A stretch of 64,000 bases of DNA from Arenibacter antarcticus. GTDB lineage: Bacteria > Bacteroidota > Bacteroidia > Flavobacteriales > Flavobacteriaceae. Positions 29,008-37,517 of the stretch are shown one piece after another. Under the pieces are notes generated by a model. It saw only the letters and a list, made by a program, of their open reading frames with translations, was not told the origin of the DNA and made no database searches. The stretch's first letter is position 1; each line of letters begins with the position of its first letter. The position numbers were made by a program, and so were the translations under genes. The stretch is from the NCBI RefSeq assembly GCF_041320605.1, contig NZ_CP166679.1:372001-436000 (forward strand), written 5' to 3'.

Positions 29008-30252
29008 ATGATTCCTAATAGCCATTGGGCCATCTTCACCGACAACAATTCCAAAAAGGGGCCGCTTATTGAACGTTTAATGGAAGGGAAGTTTCCTGAG
29101 GAGCTGGCCTTTCTCACCAATAAGGAAGGAGCCTTATTTTCTAAAATTACATTGGAGGAATTTATAGACGAGGAAGAAAAACACGATCGGAAAATAATTA
29201 CATTGGACACCGATCAACGGTTGAGCACCATGTCTAGCGGCGAACAAAAGAAGGCGTTATTGCAGTACCTGCTCCATATAAAACCCGGCTTTTTAATTCT
29301 AGACAATCCGTTCGACAATCTAGATCAGGAATCTCAAATTAGCCTACGCAAGAGTTTGGAAGAAGTTGCCAGCCACACCCCGATCATACAGCTACTAAGC
29401 AGGAAGACAGATCTCCTTCCGTTTTGCGACATTAGTTTATTTCTAGAACGATCTCAACTAAAACCATACAACACCCACCAAGAAGCCACAAAGACGCAAG
29501 GACAGCATCTAGTCCATTTTAAAGGACAAATCCCTGTGCCCTACCGTTCCAATGAACAACAGGAGCCCATATTAATCCAGTGTAAAAATATTTCAGTTTC
29601 CTATGGCGATAAAAAAATACTAAACAATATCAACTGGACCATCAAACTTGGGGAATTTTGGCAATTAAAAGGCCGTAACGGCAGCGGGAAATCTACCTTA
29701 TTATCCATGATTACGGGCGACAACCATAAGGGATACGGACAGGAACTCTATTTATTTGGAAAGCGCAAGGGCAGTGGGGAGAGTGTTTGGGATATTAAAA
29801 AGAACATCGGCTATTACACTCCTGCCATGACCGATAATTTTTCTGGTCTTCACACCTCCCTAAACATGATCATTTCCGGAATGAACGACTCCATTGGACT
29901 GTATCTAAGGGCGACAGAGAACCAGATAGCCTTGGCCAAGGAATGGCTGTTAATTCTGAACCTATGGCATCTCAGGGACGTTAACTTTGCCGAACTGACC
30001 AGAGGTCAGCAACGTTTAATAATGACCGCTAGAGCCATGGTTAAACACCCACCCTTACTGATCTTGGACGAACCAACAGCGGGATTGGATGACGAGAGCG
30101 CCACTCTGTTCATTGCATTGGTAAATAAAATTGCCGAAGAGAGCAAGACCGCCATTGTTTTTGTATCCCATAGAACGGAACCTGGCCTAAAACCAACATA
30201 CACCTACGAACTAAGCGCAACACCCAACGGCTCAGTTGGACACATTATATAG
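29008..30252 (+). CDS. Tandem ABC ATPase (ModF-like) with a degenerate first domain
   Basis: This 414-residue cytoplasmic protein holds two ABC cassettes and no membrane helices. The second (about 190-414) is complete: Walker A GRNGSGKST (222-230), signature-like LTRGQQ and Walker B LLILDEPTAGLDD. The first (1-150) keeps a signature MSSGEQ (75-80) and Walker B FLILDN (95-100) but has no Walker A, so it probably cannot bind ATP normally. E. coli ModF has the same two-cassette layout. The catalytic Glu in the first Walker B is Asn. It may be regulatory. No transporter permease gene is adjacent. Confidence 0.72.
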   Translation: MIPNSHWAIFTDNNSKKGPLIERLMEGKFPEELAFLTNKEGALFSKITLEEFIDEEEKHDRKIITLDTDQRLSTMSSGEQKKALLQYLLHIKPGFLILDNPFDNLDQESQISLRKSLEEVASHTPIIQLLSRKTDLLPFCDISLFLERSQLKPYNTHQEATKTQGQHLVHFKGQIPVPYRSNEQQEPILIQCKNISVSYGDKKILNNINWTIKLGEFWQLKGRNGSGKSTLLSMITGDNHKGYGQELYLFGKRKGSGESVWDIKKNIGYYTPAMTDNFSGLHTSLNMIISGMNDSIGLYLRATENQIALAKEWLLILNLWHLRDVNFAELTRGQQRLIMTARAMVKHPPLLILDEPTAGLDDESATLFIALVNKIAEESKTAIVFVSHRTEPGLKPTYTYELSATPNGSVGHII

Positions 30253-30612
30253 AACAATAAATGAAACCTGATTTAGAGACCTATATAATTGATTAAATAG
30301 AGTAAAGAATACCTATCTTAAAGTTTAAAGCGAGATTAAGCGGGAATATTATTTATGTACTCCAAATTTCAAAAAGCTTATCCCTAGTATTCTCCAGATA
30401 TTTTTGTATTAATGACCTCCCTACTTAGGGGAAGGTTTCTCAATACTTTATACTTAATACTCAAAACTCATATCTCAATACTATTAATTGTGACTTCGGC
30501 ACAGTCTGTGGCTCAGGATAACGAAAATTGTATCAATATATAAGCGAAAGAAGCGACCCGATAGGGGAACGCCCAAAAGATCTGGAGAATCATTTGGAAA
30601 CCCCTTTAAAAC
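30253..30612. other. Intergenic gap with a repeat relic
   Basis: About 360 bases between convergent genes. The only recognisable item is a truncated copy of the GGGCGTTTCCCTACGGG repeat on the minus strand (30543-30578). The rest is A+T-rich and stop-dense. Confidence 0.5.
30543..30578 (-). repeat. Truncated copy of the GGGCGTTTCCCTACGGG dispersed repeat
   Basis: Read on the minus strand this starts TTTTGGGCGTTCCCCTATCG and continues GGTCGC, matching the left end of the two larger copies at 35629 and 36715 with a few changes. The right end, with CCCTAACGC, is missing. Confidence 0.5.
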
Positions 30613-30644
30613 AAGAAAGGCCGCTAAATTAGCGGCCTTTCTTT
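30613..30644 (-). terminator. Terminator of secDF
   Basis: An eleven-base-pair stem (AAAGGCCGCTA/TAGCGGCCTTT) with a three-base loop, followed on the minus strand by a T-rich run. It is 25 bases past the secDF stop. Confidence 0.85.
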
Positions 30645-30668
30645 TATAACAATAATTAATGCTTCTTA

Positions 30669-33647
30669 TTAAGCAACTATGTCTTCATTACCTTCTTTGA
30701 CTTTCTTCGTCAAGGTATCGTACATAACTGGTGTTGCGATGAACAAGGAAGAATAAGTACCTACTATGATACCAATGATCATAGCGAACATAAATCCTCT
30801 TAACGATTCCCCTCCGAAGATGAAAATGGCTAATAATACCACCAAAGTGGTTAAGGAAGTATTTAAGGTTCTACTTAGCGTACTATTCAAGGCCAAGTTG
30901 GTATTCTCACCAGCTTTCCATCCTTTTTCCGCGACAATCTCCCTAATACGGTCGAACACTACCACGGTATCATTCAGGGAGTAACCAATAACGGTAAGTA
31001 TCGCTGCAATGAATGCCTGGTCTATTTCCATGTTGAAAGGCATTAGTTTTCCAAAGATAGAGAACACCCCAAGTACAACCAATATATCATGTATAACCGC
31101 GGTAACCGCTCCTAATGAGAACTGCCATTTACGGAACCTTAACAAGATGTAAAGGAATACTACTGCCAAGGATCCAATGATTGCCAAGAAGGCGTTATTT
31201 TTAATATCATCAGCAATGGTAGGACCTACCTTTACAGATTGCAGGATACCAATTGGCTTCTCTCCGACACTACTACCGATAATAAAATTATCAAAGCTTG
31301 TACCATCTGGCATGTATTTCTGTAGCGAAGTATACAATTTATCCTGAATTTCGTTATCCACTTCAATTCCTTCCACCTCTACTTTATAAGGCGTAGTAAT
31401 CTTTATCTGATTGGCATCCCCAAAAGTCTTCACATTGGTACCACTACCAAATACGACGTTCAATTCGGAAGCGATTTCTGAAGGATTCACTGCCTTTTCA
31501 AATCGAACAGTATATGATCTACCTCCAACAAAATCGACACCTTCCTGTAATCCTTTCGTAAACAATGAGAACAAGGCAACTCCGATTAAAATGGCGGACA
31601 CCGCATAAGAAATCTTTCTTTTAGCCAAGAAATCTATGTTGATATTCTTAAATAGGTTTTTGGTAATCGTTGTAGAGAAATCCAAATCCCTTCCTTTTCC
31701 TGAAGAATACCAATCTACTAACAACCTAGTAATAAAGATGGCCGTAAATAAAGAGGTTACGATACCAATAAGTAAGGTTGTGGCAAATCCTTTGATAGGA
31801 CCAGAACCAAATATGAATAAGATAAGTGCGGTAAGACCTGTGGTAATGTTGGCATCTAAAATAGAGGAAAGTGCATTTGCAAATCCATCTGCAATAGCTT
31901 GGCTACGGCCTTTGCCTTTAGCAAGTTCTTCTTTGATCCTTTCAAATATAAGTACGTTGGCATCCACGGACATACCAATGGTCAACACGATACCTGCAAT
32001 TCCAGGGAGTGTGAGCACGGCATTTAAACTAACCAGTACCCCAAAAATTAATAAGATGTTTAACAATAAGGCTATATCGGCAAAAATACCGGCCTTACCA
32101 TAGTAGAAAACCATCCATAACAATACAATTGCCATGGCAATCATAAAGGAGAAGAAACCACTACTAATCGCTTCTTGTCCTAAAGATGGACCTACAATTT
32201 CTGATTGGATTATCTCTGCAGAGGCAGGTAATTTACCAGCTCTTAATACGTTGGCGATATCCTTAGTTTCGTTGATGGTGAAATTTCCTGTGATTTCTGA
32301 ACGACCACCAGAAATTGGACCTGAAGAAACACCTGGAGCGGTATACACCTTATTATCCAATACAATAGCGATTCCTGTTTGGTTATTAAAGGCATCCCCT
32401 GTTAATTTCTCCCATTCCTTGGCTCCCCTAGTATTCATGGTCATGGAAACCGCGGGCTTATTAAATTGGTCAAAGACATCAGAGGCATCGGAAACAACGT
32501 CTCCACTGATCCTCGGCAAGTTTTCCCTATTGGATTTTAATGCGAACAATTCTACCACTTCGGAACCTTCACTTGGGCGCTCCCATAGGAATTTCACAAA
32601 TTGTACATCCGAAGGAATCAACCTGCGGATTTCTTTCATCCTTAAGTACTCGCCTATTGTAGCAGTATCCTTAATAGCAGCACTAACTAGGGCATTTCCG
32701 TTAGGATTAGCCGGCATTAATAAACTGAAAAGTGGATTTGCTGCTGGTGAGAAATCATCTTCGCCCTGTGAAACGTCGGACAATAAAGAATCTAATTCAG
32801 ATTCTGGTTTTACATTTACTTCAGGCTTTTCAACCTTAACCAATGTTTTTAAACGCTCATTGGCAGCTTGTAAAAAGCTTCCAAGGCTAGGATTATTTTG
32901 CTTATAAGTTTCCCAAAATTCCAATTGGGCAGTACTAGATAGCAGATCCTGAGATCTTGCGATGTCTCTGGCTCCTGGTAATTCTACCAAGATACGACCC
33001 GACTTTCCTTCCCTTTGGATATTTGGCTGAGTAACTCCAAAACCATCGATACGTTCCCGTAATACTTCAAAAGCAGAAACGATAGATTCATCAATTTTTG
33101 TTCTGATGATTGGTTTTACCTGCTCATCTGTCATCTGAAAATTAATGACATCACTTAAGGTCTTATTGGCAAAAATATCTGGAGAAGCCAATTTAGTATC
33201 TCCTTTTATTTTATCAAAAGACTCAAAGAACAGGTCCACATAGGTAGCATCGCTACTTTTTGAAGCGGCATCTGCATCGGCCAAGGCCTTGTTGAAAACC
33301 GGATTTTTGGAATTGTTAGCAAGTCCTTTCAAAATATCCTTAACAGAAATCTGAAGGGTAACGTTAATACCTCCCTTTAAATCCAGACCTTTATTAAGTT
33401 CTTTTTTCTTGGAATCGTTATAGCTTGTATATCCCAAAATGGAATTATCCCCTATAGAATCTAAATATTGCGCTTCTAGCTCTTCCCTTTTTTCCAGATA
33501 ATCCTCGTCGGACTCCGAAACTTGGTTGGTAGCAAAGACAGTCGCATCCTTTTCTACTTTATTGGTAATAAAAGTGTAGGATAGCTGATAAATACTAACT
33601 AGCCCAAACAAAAAAGCGAAAAGCTTTATAAGTCCTTTATTCTGCAT
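30669..33647 (-). CDS. secDF: SecDF preprotein translocase subunit (fused)
   Basis: This 992-residue protein is a natural fusion of SecD and SecF, the proton-driven accessory complex that pulls preproteins through SecYEG. A first helix near residue 10 is followed by a large periplasmic P1 domain (about 40-480), then five helices of the SecD half with GMSVDANVLIFERIKEEL. The SecF half starts near residue 670 with VDFVGGRSYTVRF and ends in helices with GYSLNDTVVVFDRIREI. Both halves keep the conserved charged residues of the channel. Fusion is the usual state in Bacteroidota. It has its own strong promoter and a terminator. Confidence 0.96.
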   Translation of the reverse strand: MQNKGLIKLFAFLFGLVSIYQLSYTFITNKVEKDATVFATNQVSESDEDYLEKREELEAQYLDSIGDNSILGYTSYNDSKKKELNKGLDLKGGINVTLQISVKDILKGLANNSKNPVFNKALADADAASKSSDATYVDLFFESFDKIKGDTKLASPDIFANKTLSDVINFQMTDEQVKPIIRTKIDESIVSAFEVLRERIDGFGVTQPNIQREGKSGRILVELPGARDIARSQDLLSSTAQLEFWETYKQNNPSLGSFLQAANERLKTLVKVEKPEVNVKPESELDSLLSDVSQGEDDFSPAANPLFSLLMPANPNGNALVSAAIKDTATIGEYLRMKEIRRLIPSDVQFVKFLWERPSEGSEVVELFALKSNRENLPRISGDVVSDASDVFDQFNKPAVSMTMNTRGAKEWEKLTGDAFNNQTGIAIVLDNKVYTAPGVSSGPISGGRSEITGNFTINETKDIANVLRAGKLPASAEIIQSEIVGPSLGQEAISSGFFSFMIAMAIVLLWMVFYYGKAGIFADIALLLNILLIFGVLVSLNAVLTLPGIAGIVLTIGMSVDANVLIFERIKEELAKGKGRSQAIADGFANALSSILDANITTGLTALILFIFGSGPIKGFATTLLIGIVTSLFTAIFITRLLVDWYSSGKGRDLDFSTTITKNLFKNINIDFLAKRKISYAVSAILIGVALFSLFTKGLQEGVDFVGGRSYTVRFEKAVNPSEIASELNVVFGSGTNVKTFGDANQIKITTPYKVEVEGIEVDNEIQDKLYTSLQKYMPDGTSFDNFIIGSSVGEKPIGILQSVKVGPTIADDIKNNAFLAIIGSLAVVFLYILLRFRKWQFSLGAVTAVIHDILVVLGVFSIFGKLMPFNMEIDQAFIAAILTVIGYSLNDTVVVFDRIREIVAEKGWKAGENTNLALNSTLSRTLNTSLTTLVVLLAIFIFGGESLRGFMFAMIIGIIVGTYSSLFIATPVMYDTLTKKVKEGNEDIVA

Positions 33648-33687
33648 TGGTTGTATAATTTATAAAATGGTATTCTTAAATAGCGTG

Positions 33688-33718
33688 CAAATATATTATT
33701 TCCCATAGGAATTAACAA
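33688..33718 (-). promoter_or_regulatory. Promoter of secDF
   Basis: On the minus strand TTG (33716-33718) and TATATTTG (33688-33695) are 20 bases apart, an exact match to the Bacteroidota consensus. The leader would be about 35 bases. Confidence 0.8.
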
Positions 33719-33741
33719 TATATTTGGAGAATTTATAAAAC

Positions 33742-33795
33742 AAGGGCATCCTCTCTGTTCCGACACCTATCGGAAACCAATAGAAAGGATGCCCT
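33742..33795 (-). terminator. Terminator of mdh with nested hairpin
   Basis: An outer stem AGGGCATCCT/AGGATGCCCT encloses a second stem TTCCGA/TCGGAA. On the minus strand a T-rich run (TTGTTTT) follows. It begins 24 bases after the mdh stop. Confidence 0.8.
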
Positions 33796-33818
33796 GAATT
33801 TTTATCAGCGCCCGTGTT

Positions 33819-34745
33819 TTATAGTTCTAGGAGGTCGTTTGTTTTCCTTACTCCTTCTGCACTTTCTTGCATTTTAGCTTTTTCAGCTGCAGTTAGTTCT
33901 ATGTTTACAATTTTTTCCAAGCCATTCTTGCCTAAAAGTACTGGCACCCCTATACAAATATCTTCCAAATTATATTCCCCTTCCAAATAGGCAGAACAAG
34001 GAAACATTTTTTTCTGGTCACATGCAATTGCCTGAACCATGGAAGAGACTGCAGCACCTGGCGCATACCATGCACTAGTACCCAGCAACTTGGTTAATGT
34101 AGCACCACCTACCTTAGTATCTTCGGCCACTTGGTTTAAGCGTTCCTCGGATAAAAATTCGGATACCTTAATACTGTTTCTGGTTGCGTGTGCGGTTAAC
34201 GGCACCATTCCGGTATCGCTATGTCCACCTATTACCATTCCGTCTATATCGGAAATGGGTGCTTCCATGGCCTCTGCCAATCTATATTTAAAACGGGCAC
34301 TGTCCAAAGCTCCGCCCATACCTATAATTCTGTTTTTAGGCAAATCGGTAGACTTATGAACCAAGTAGGTCATGGTATCCATTGGATTACTCACTACTAT
34401 AAGGATAACGTTTGGCGAATGCTCAATAAGGTTAGCAGCTACGGTTTTAACGATCCCTGCATTAATCCCGATTAATTCCTCACGAGTCATGCCAGGTTTA
34501 CGGGGAATTCCTGAAGTAATTACAGCAACATGGCTCCCAGCCGTTTTACTATAATCGTTGGTAATTCCAGTAATTTTGGTATCAAAACCCATTAAAGAAG
34601 CCGTTTGCATAAGATCCATGGCCTTCCCTTCGGCAAAACCCTCTTTAATATCCAATACAACCACTTCCGATGCAAAATTCTTTATTGCGATGTACTCTGC
34701 ACAACTTGCGCCAACAGCACCTGCCCCAACTATGGTAACTTTCAT
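33819..34745 (-). CDS. mdh: Malate dehydrogenase
   Basis: This 308-residue NAD-dependent enzyme of the TCA cycle oxidises malate to oxaloacetate. The NAD-binding GAGAVGASC (7-15) opens the protein. The substrate-specificity loop shows RKPGMTR, with the Arg expected for malate rather than lactate. VVSNPMDTMTYL, GMGGALDSARFKY and the catalytic His in GGHSDTG are intact. It is of the LDH-like, tetrameric-type family. A TATTTTTG element lies about 37 bases before the start. Confidence 0.96.
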   Translation of the reverse strand: MKVTIVGAGAVGASCAEYIAIKNFASEVVVLDIKEGFAEGKAMDLMQTASLMGFDTKITGITNDYSKTAGSHVAVITSGIPRKPGMTREELIGINAGIVKTVAANLIEHSPNVILIVVSNPMDTMTYLVHKSTDLPKNRIIGMGGALDSARFKYRLAEAMEAPISDIDGMVIGGHSDTGMVPLTAHATRNSIKVSEFLSEERLNQVAEDTKVGGATLTKLLGTSAWYAPGAAVSSMVQAIACDQKKMFPCSAYLEGEYNLEDICIGVPVLLGKNGLEKIVNIELTAAEKAKMQESAEGVRKTNDLLEL

Positions 34746-34763
34746 TATAAGATTATTTTTTTA

Positions 34764-34789
34764 AGATTAATTTTAATCTCCCAAAAATA
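34764..34789 (-). promoter_or_regulatory. Promoter and palindrome upstream of mdh
   Basis: TATTTTTG on the minus strand (34782-34789) is a good -7 element, but -33 is weak. A perfect 7-2-7 palindrome AGATTAA-TT-TTAATCT (34764-34779) spans the predicted start site and could be an operator. Confidence 0.4.
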
Positions 34790-35051
34790 CAGATTTTAAA
34801 CAGAAAACGGTTAGGTAGTTTACAGAAACCACTTAAAATTTCGCATAGTATAGTCAACTTAGCAATTTGAAGCTAAAAAATAGGAATGGAAACTGGTATT
34901 GGGAATAGCTCCTAAAAAACCAACCGATTACGCTGATCATACTATTTCACCCAAAAAGTTAAAACTTTCCACCATACAACGATAGAATACAATAGATCCC
35001 TGCAACTATGCGTTAAACACAATAGCACCCAAATCGGAAAAAACCTACATA
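34790..35051. other. Intergenic gap upstream of a small lipoprotein gene
   Basis: About 260 A+T-rich bases upstream of the mdh promoter, with no supportable gene, RNA or repeat. Confidence 0.45.
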
Positions 35052-35423
35052 ATGAGAAAGCTCTATATATTTTTGATCCTTATAGGCATCCTACTTTCCA
35101 GCAAATGCACAAGAATAGCGGAAAACAATGATCCTGTCATCGGGATATGGTCTAATATAACCACTGGAAGCGATAGTAAAACGCAAAAGCAGACGGTAAA
35201 AGAAGAATGGATCTTTAACGACGCTTATCTTGGTCGGTACCACAGTTACAGCAACCGCGAATTAACGATTATTTCAGATTTCAAATGGACGCATAAGGAC
35301 AACGCCTATACCATTTCCTACCCAGGATTAGATCGGAAGGAAGATGTGGTAAGTATCAGCAGTTCCGATAGCATCACCGTGCTTAGTTACACCAAAGGAT
35401 CTATTTTCGCGATACGCGAATAG
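35052..35423 (+). CDS. Small lipoprotein, lipocalin-like
   Basis: This 123-residue protein has a lipoprotein signal (LLSSKC, Cys19). The mature part begins VIGIWSN and alternates short beta-type strands with a WIFND..LGRYHSYS stretch, ending SYTKGSIFAIRE. The G-x-W start and beta pattern recall lipocalin-like domains of Bacteroidota, but the match is weak. No partner gene is adjacent. It opens the accessory part of the window. Confidence 0.62.
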   Translation: MRKLYIFLILIGILLSSKCTRIAENNDPVIGIWSNITTGSDSKTQKQTVKEEWIFNDAYLGRYHSYSNRELTIISDFKWTHKDNAYTISYPGLDRKEDVVSISSSDSITVLSYTKGSIFAIRE

Positions 35424-35433
35424 ATACCAGATA

Positions 35434-35476
35434 GTCTAAAGTCAAAGGTCCAAAGTCTAAAGTCTAAAGTCTAAAG
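35434..35476. repeat. Degenerate tandem heptamers (AAAGTCT type)
   Basis: AGTCTAAAGTCAAAGGTCCA is followed by three further AAGTCTA units in a row. A related AAGTCAAAGGTC string occurs near 41832. Confidence 0.65.
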
Positions 35477-35628
35477 GCGAATAGCCAATAGGTGTAATAT
35501 ACAATATTTAAAGCCCACAATACAGTTAAGTTATAGCCCTCTTAATACGGGTTGTGCCGTAAAGCCGATACTCCCCATTAGATCACTTTTCTAATGAGGT
35601 ATTGGTATTTGTGTCTGTGTTGTTTTTT

Positions 35629-35711
35629 GGGCGTTTCCCTACGGGCCGGGCTATGCGCTACAAGTCCGCCCTCGTTCCTCGTTGCGGGCTTTTCACTGCT
35701 ATCCCTAACGC
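35629..35711 (+). repeat. GGGCGTTTCCCTACGGG dispersed repeat, copy A
   Basis: An 83-base unit starting GGGCGTTTCCCTACGGGCCG and ending in CCCTAACGC. Copy B at 36715-36795 shares both ends and almost the same length. Such units are common between genes in Flavobacteriaceae, as far as I recall. Read backwards, both copies give the peptide ARRETPKK in false reading frames. Confidence 0.72.
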
Positions 35712-35733
35712 AGAAATTTGATAGCTGAGTATA

Positions 35734-35794
35734 TCGGTTCGTTTTGTGCCACTTTTGACTAGTGACCAGACTCATTTCGGTTCGTTTTGTGCCA
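35734..35794 (+). repeat. 18-base direct repeat, two exact copies
   Basis: TCGGTTCGTTTTGTGCCA occurs at 35734-35751 and again at 35777-35794, 43 bases apart. A partial third (TATCGGTTTTG) follows at about 35799. Confidence 0.75.
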
Positions 35795-35836
35795 GTGTTA
35801 TCGGTTTTGTAAAAAGTCTTCTTTCTGTTTAGGGTA

Positions 35837-36232
35837 CTAGGGACCTACTGTATTGAAAATTATTAGTCCTCCTAGAAGAAATGCCAATGGCGAGATCCAT
35901 TGAAAATAGCTTGGCTTAAGTACGGCAGCACTTTGTAAGGAGAAATTGTGATGGGTTTTTCTTGGCACAAAATAAAGCACCAAGGAGGTGATGATCATAA
36001 AACCTCCAAAGATGGTAAAAGCTAGTGGCACCTTGGAAGAATTGGCATACAGTATCATGGCTGTTGCCGGAATTAATCGGAGGGTAATTTCCGCATAATT
36101 AATAAAGGTGGTACTTCCGGCTTTCCTCAAAGTTGCTCTGGCTTTTTCTGGGGCAAAAAGCATAAGAAAACCCACGACAATTATAAACGATCCAAATACT
36201 AATACAATCCATTTCGCGATTATCGTTGTCAT
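35837..36232 (-). CDS. Small four-helix membrane protein
   Basis: This 131-residue protein has four hydrophobic helices (about 7-27, 47-65, 70-88 and 112-128) with an APEKARATLRKAG cytoplasmic loop and a PRKTHH turn. No catalytic motif is visible. The family is not recognised. It lies 50 bases from the DUF2200 gene in the same direction and may be co-transcribed with it. Confidence 0.6.
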   Translation of the reverse strand: MTTIIAKWIVLVFGSFIIVVGFLMLFAPEKARATLRKAGSTTFINYAEITLRLIPATAMILYANSSKVPLAFTIFGGFMIITSLVLYFVPRKTHHNFSLQSAAVLKPSYFQWISPLAFLLGGLIIFNTVGP

Positions 36233-36282
36233 ACCAATAACTTATTACATACCAAAAATATTCCTGCACAGTTGCATGGGTT

Positions 36283-36648
36283 TTAGGCCTCTCGTAGAAT
36301 CTTGTTCATCTTTCTACCCTTGGCCAATTCATCCACCAACTTATCTAAATACCGTACCTGCTGCGTTAAGGTATTGTCTATTTCCGCTATCCTATAGCCA
36401 CAAATCACTCCCGTAATAAGGTGGGCGTTGGGATTTAATTTTGCGTTCTGAAAGAAGGTTTCAAAAGTAACTTTCTCCGCAATAAGCTCCTGTACTGCTT
36501 GTGCATCATATCCGGTAAGCCACTGGATTACTTCATACAATTCCTCTTTCGTCCTGCCTTTTTTCTCCACTTTGGTTACATAGTGTGGAAATACGGAAGA
36601 GAAGGTCATACTTGCTATCCGTTCGTTATGTTCGGGGGTTGTTTTCAT
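36283..36648 (-). CDS. DUF2200 family protein
   Basis: This 121-residue soluble protein starts MKTTPEHNERIASMTFSSVF and continues with a pattern (VYPHYV..VEKKGRTKEEL, VIQWLTGY) typical of DUF2200. A longer in-frame ATG at 36828 would add 60 residues, but that extension is the translated GGGCGTTTCCC repeat (GLARRETPKK), so the 36648 start is chosen. The family is small, basic and of unknown function; an E. coli-type role is not known. The leader carries the repeat. Confidence 0.82.
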   Translation of the reverse strand: MKTTPEHNERIASMTFSSVFPHYVTKVEKKGRTKEELYEVIQWLTGYDAQAVQELIAEKVTFETFFQNAKLNPNAHLITGVICGYRIAEIDNTLTQQVRYLDKLVDELAKGRKMNKILREA

Positions 36649-36714
36649 TGCCAATACTTTAACTGTAAGGTACCTACTATTCCTGTGACTTCTGAGGAAG
36701 TCTTCAATTTTTTT

Positions 36715-36795
36715 GGGCGTTTCCCTACGGGCCAGACCATCCGTTTCAAGACTACTCTTGTACTTCGTTGGGGGTTTTACTACAGCCCCTAACGC
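36715..36795 (+). repeat. GGGCGTTTCCCTACGGG dispersed repeat, copy B
   Basis: An 81-base unit with the same left end as copy A (one mismatch in 22 bases) and the same CCCTAACGC right end; the middle has diverged. It lies in the presumed leader of the DUF2200 gene. Confidence 0.7.
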
Positions 36796-36905
36796 GGCGA
36801 CTTCCTTATTAAAGAAAACCCGCGACATTAATTAAGTCCCTGGATAAATAATGAACTTTTCCATTAGTTAAGACCAAGGTTTTAGGGACCACCAACCTGT
36901 TAGCA

Positions 36906-37517
36906 TCAAGCGTTACCCCTAGTCCTAAAAATCCGGGTCAACTTACTATTGGTGGGATAGGATCGTTGTTTGGTCATATTGTTGAAAATAAATGTAACAA
37001 TCATCAGTATCATCGCACCTGAAAGAACCGGTGAAAGGACATAAAAATAGCCCAATGCCTTTAATTCTGCTGTTCCGGTAACAGCAATAAGTGCGGAGGC
37101 TCCCCCGGGGGGATGCAAAGTTTTGGTCACCTGCATCACAATGATGGAGGTTGCCACAGCAAGCGGAGCCGTAATCCAAAGGATATCGGGAAATATTTTA
37201 AAAATGGTTACCCCAATAATGGCCGATATGATATGGCCACCAATAAGATTCCTCGGTTGCGCCATGGGACTTTGGATAGCTCCAAAAACAATTACACTAG
37301 ATGCCCCAAAAGAACCGATAAGGAAAATATGGTCCGTTGTATTTAGAACGGAAGCTTGAAGCAAAGCAATAAGTCCAATTCCAAAAAACGCTCCCACAAA
37401 GGACCAAAACTGCTCACTAAAATCCACCAAAGTTTCTTTGTAGATAACATACCTAGTGATCCTTATGTTTCTTTTCAGCTTCTGCCCTATCCTTTTTCGC
37501 CTAACTCTTCTACTCAA
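36906..37517 (-). CDS. HPP family membrane protein
   Basis: This 203-residue protein has a basic N-terminus (SRRVRRKRIGQKLKRN), then about five hydrophobic helices. The family motif LHPPGGAS lies at 134-141, and SFGASSVIVFGA and QPRNLIGGH lie before it. HPP proteins are integral membrane proteins; cyanobacterial and plant members have been linked to nitrite transport. Function here is unknown. It stands alone about 80 bases upstream of the DUF2200 leader. Confidence 0.85.
   Translation of the reverse strand: MSRRVRRKRIGQKLKRNIRITRYVIYKETLVDFSEQFWSFVGAFFGIGLIALLQASVLNTTDHIFLIGSFGASSVIVFGAIQSPMAQPRNLIGGHIISAIIGVTIFKIFPDILWITAPLAVATSIIVMQVTKTLHPPGGASALIAVTGTAELKALGYFYVLSPVLSGAMILMIVTFIFNNMTKQRSYPTNSKLTRIFRTRGNA

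Larger units (their letters stand above)
35424..35836. other. Repeat-filled intergenic stretch
   Basis: About 410 bases without a gene. It contains heptamer-type AGTCTAA repeats (35434-35476), a full copy of the GGGCGTTTCCCTACGGG repeat (35629-35711) and an 18-base direct repeat (35734 and 35777). A 65-codon minus-strand frame across it is a by-product of the repeat. Confidence 0.6.

Noticed and set aside
31636-32907. Two long plus-strand frames opposite secDF
   Set aside because: They are mirror frames of a firmly identified gene.
35434-35476. CRISPR-like repeat
   Set aside because: Units are seven bases long without spacers; no cas genes are near.
35578-35775. 65-codon minus-strand frame
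   Set aside because: It is the translated GGGCGTTTCCC repeat, with the same ARRETPKK string as the false extension of DUF2200.
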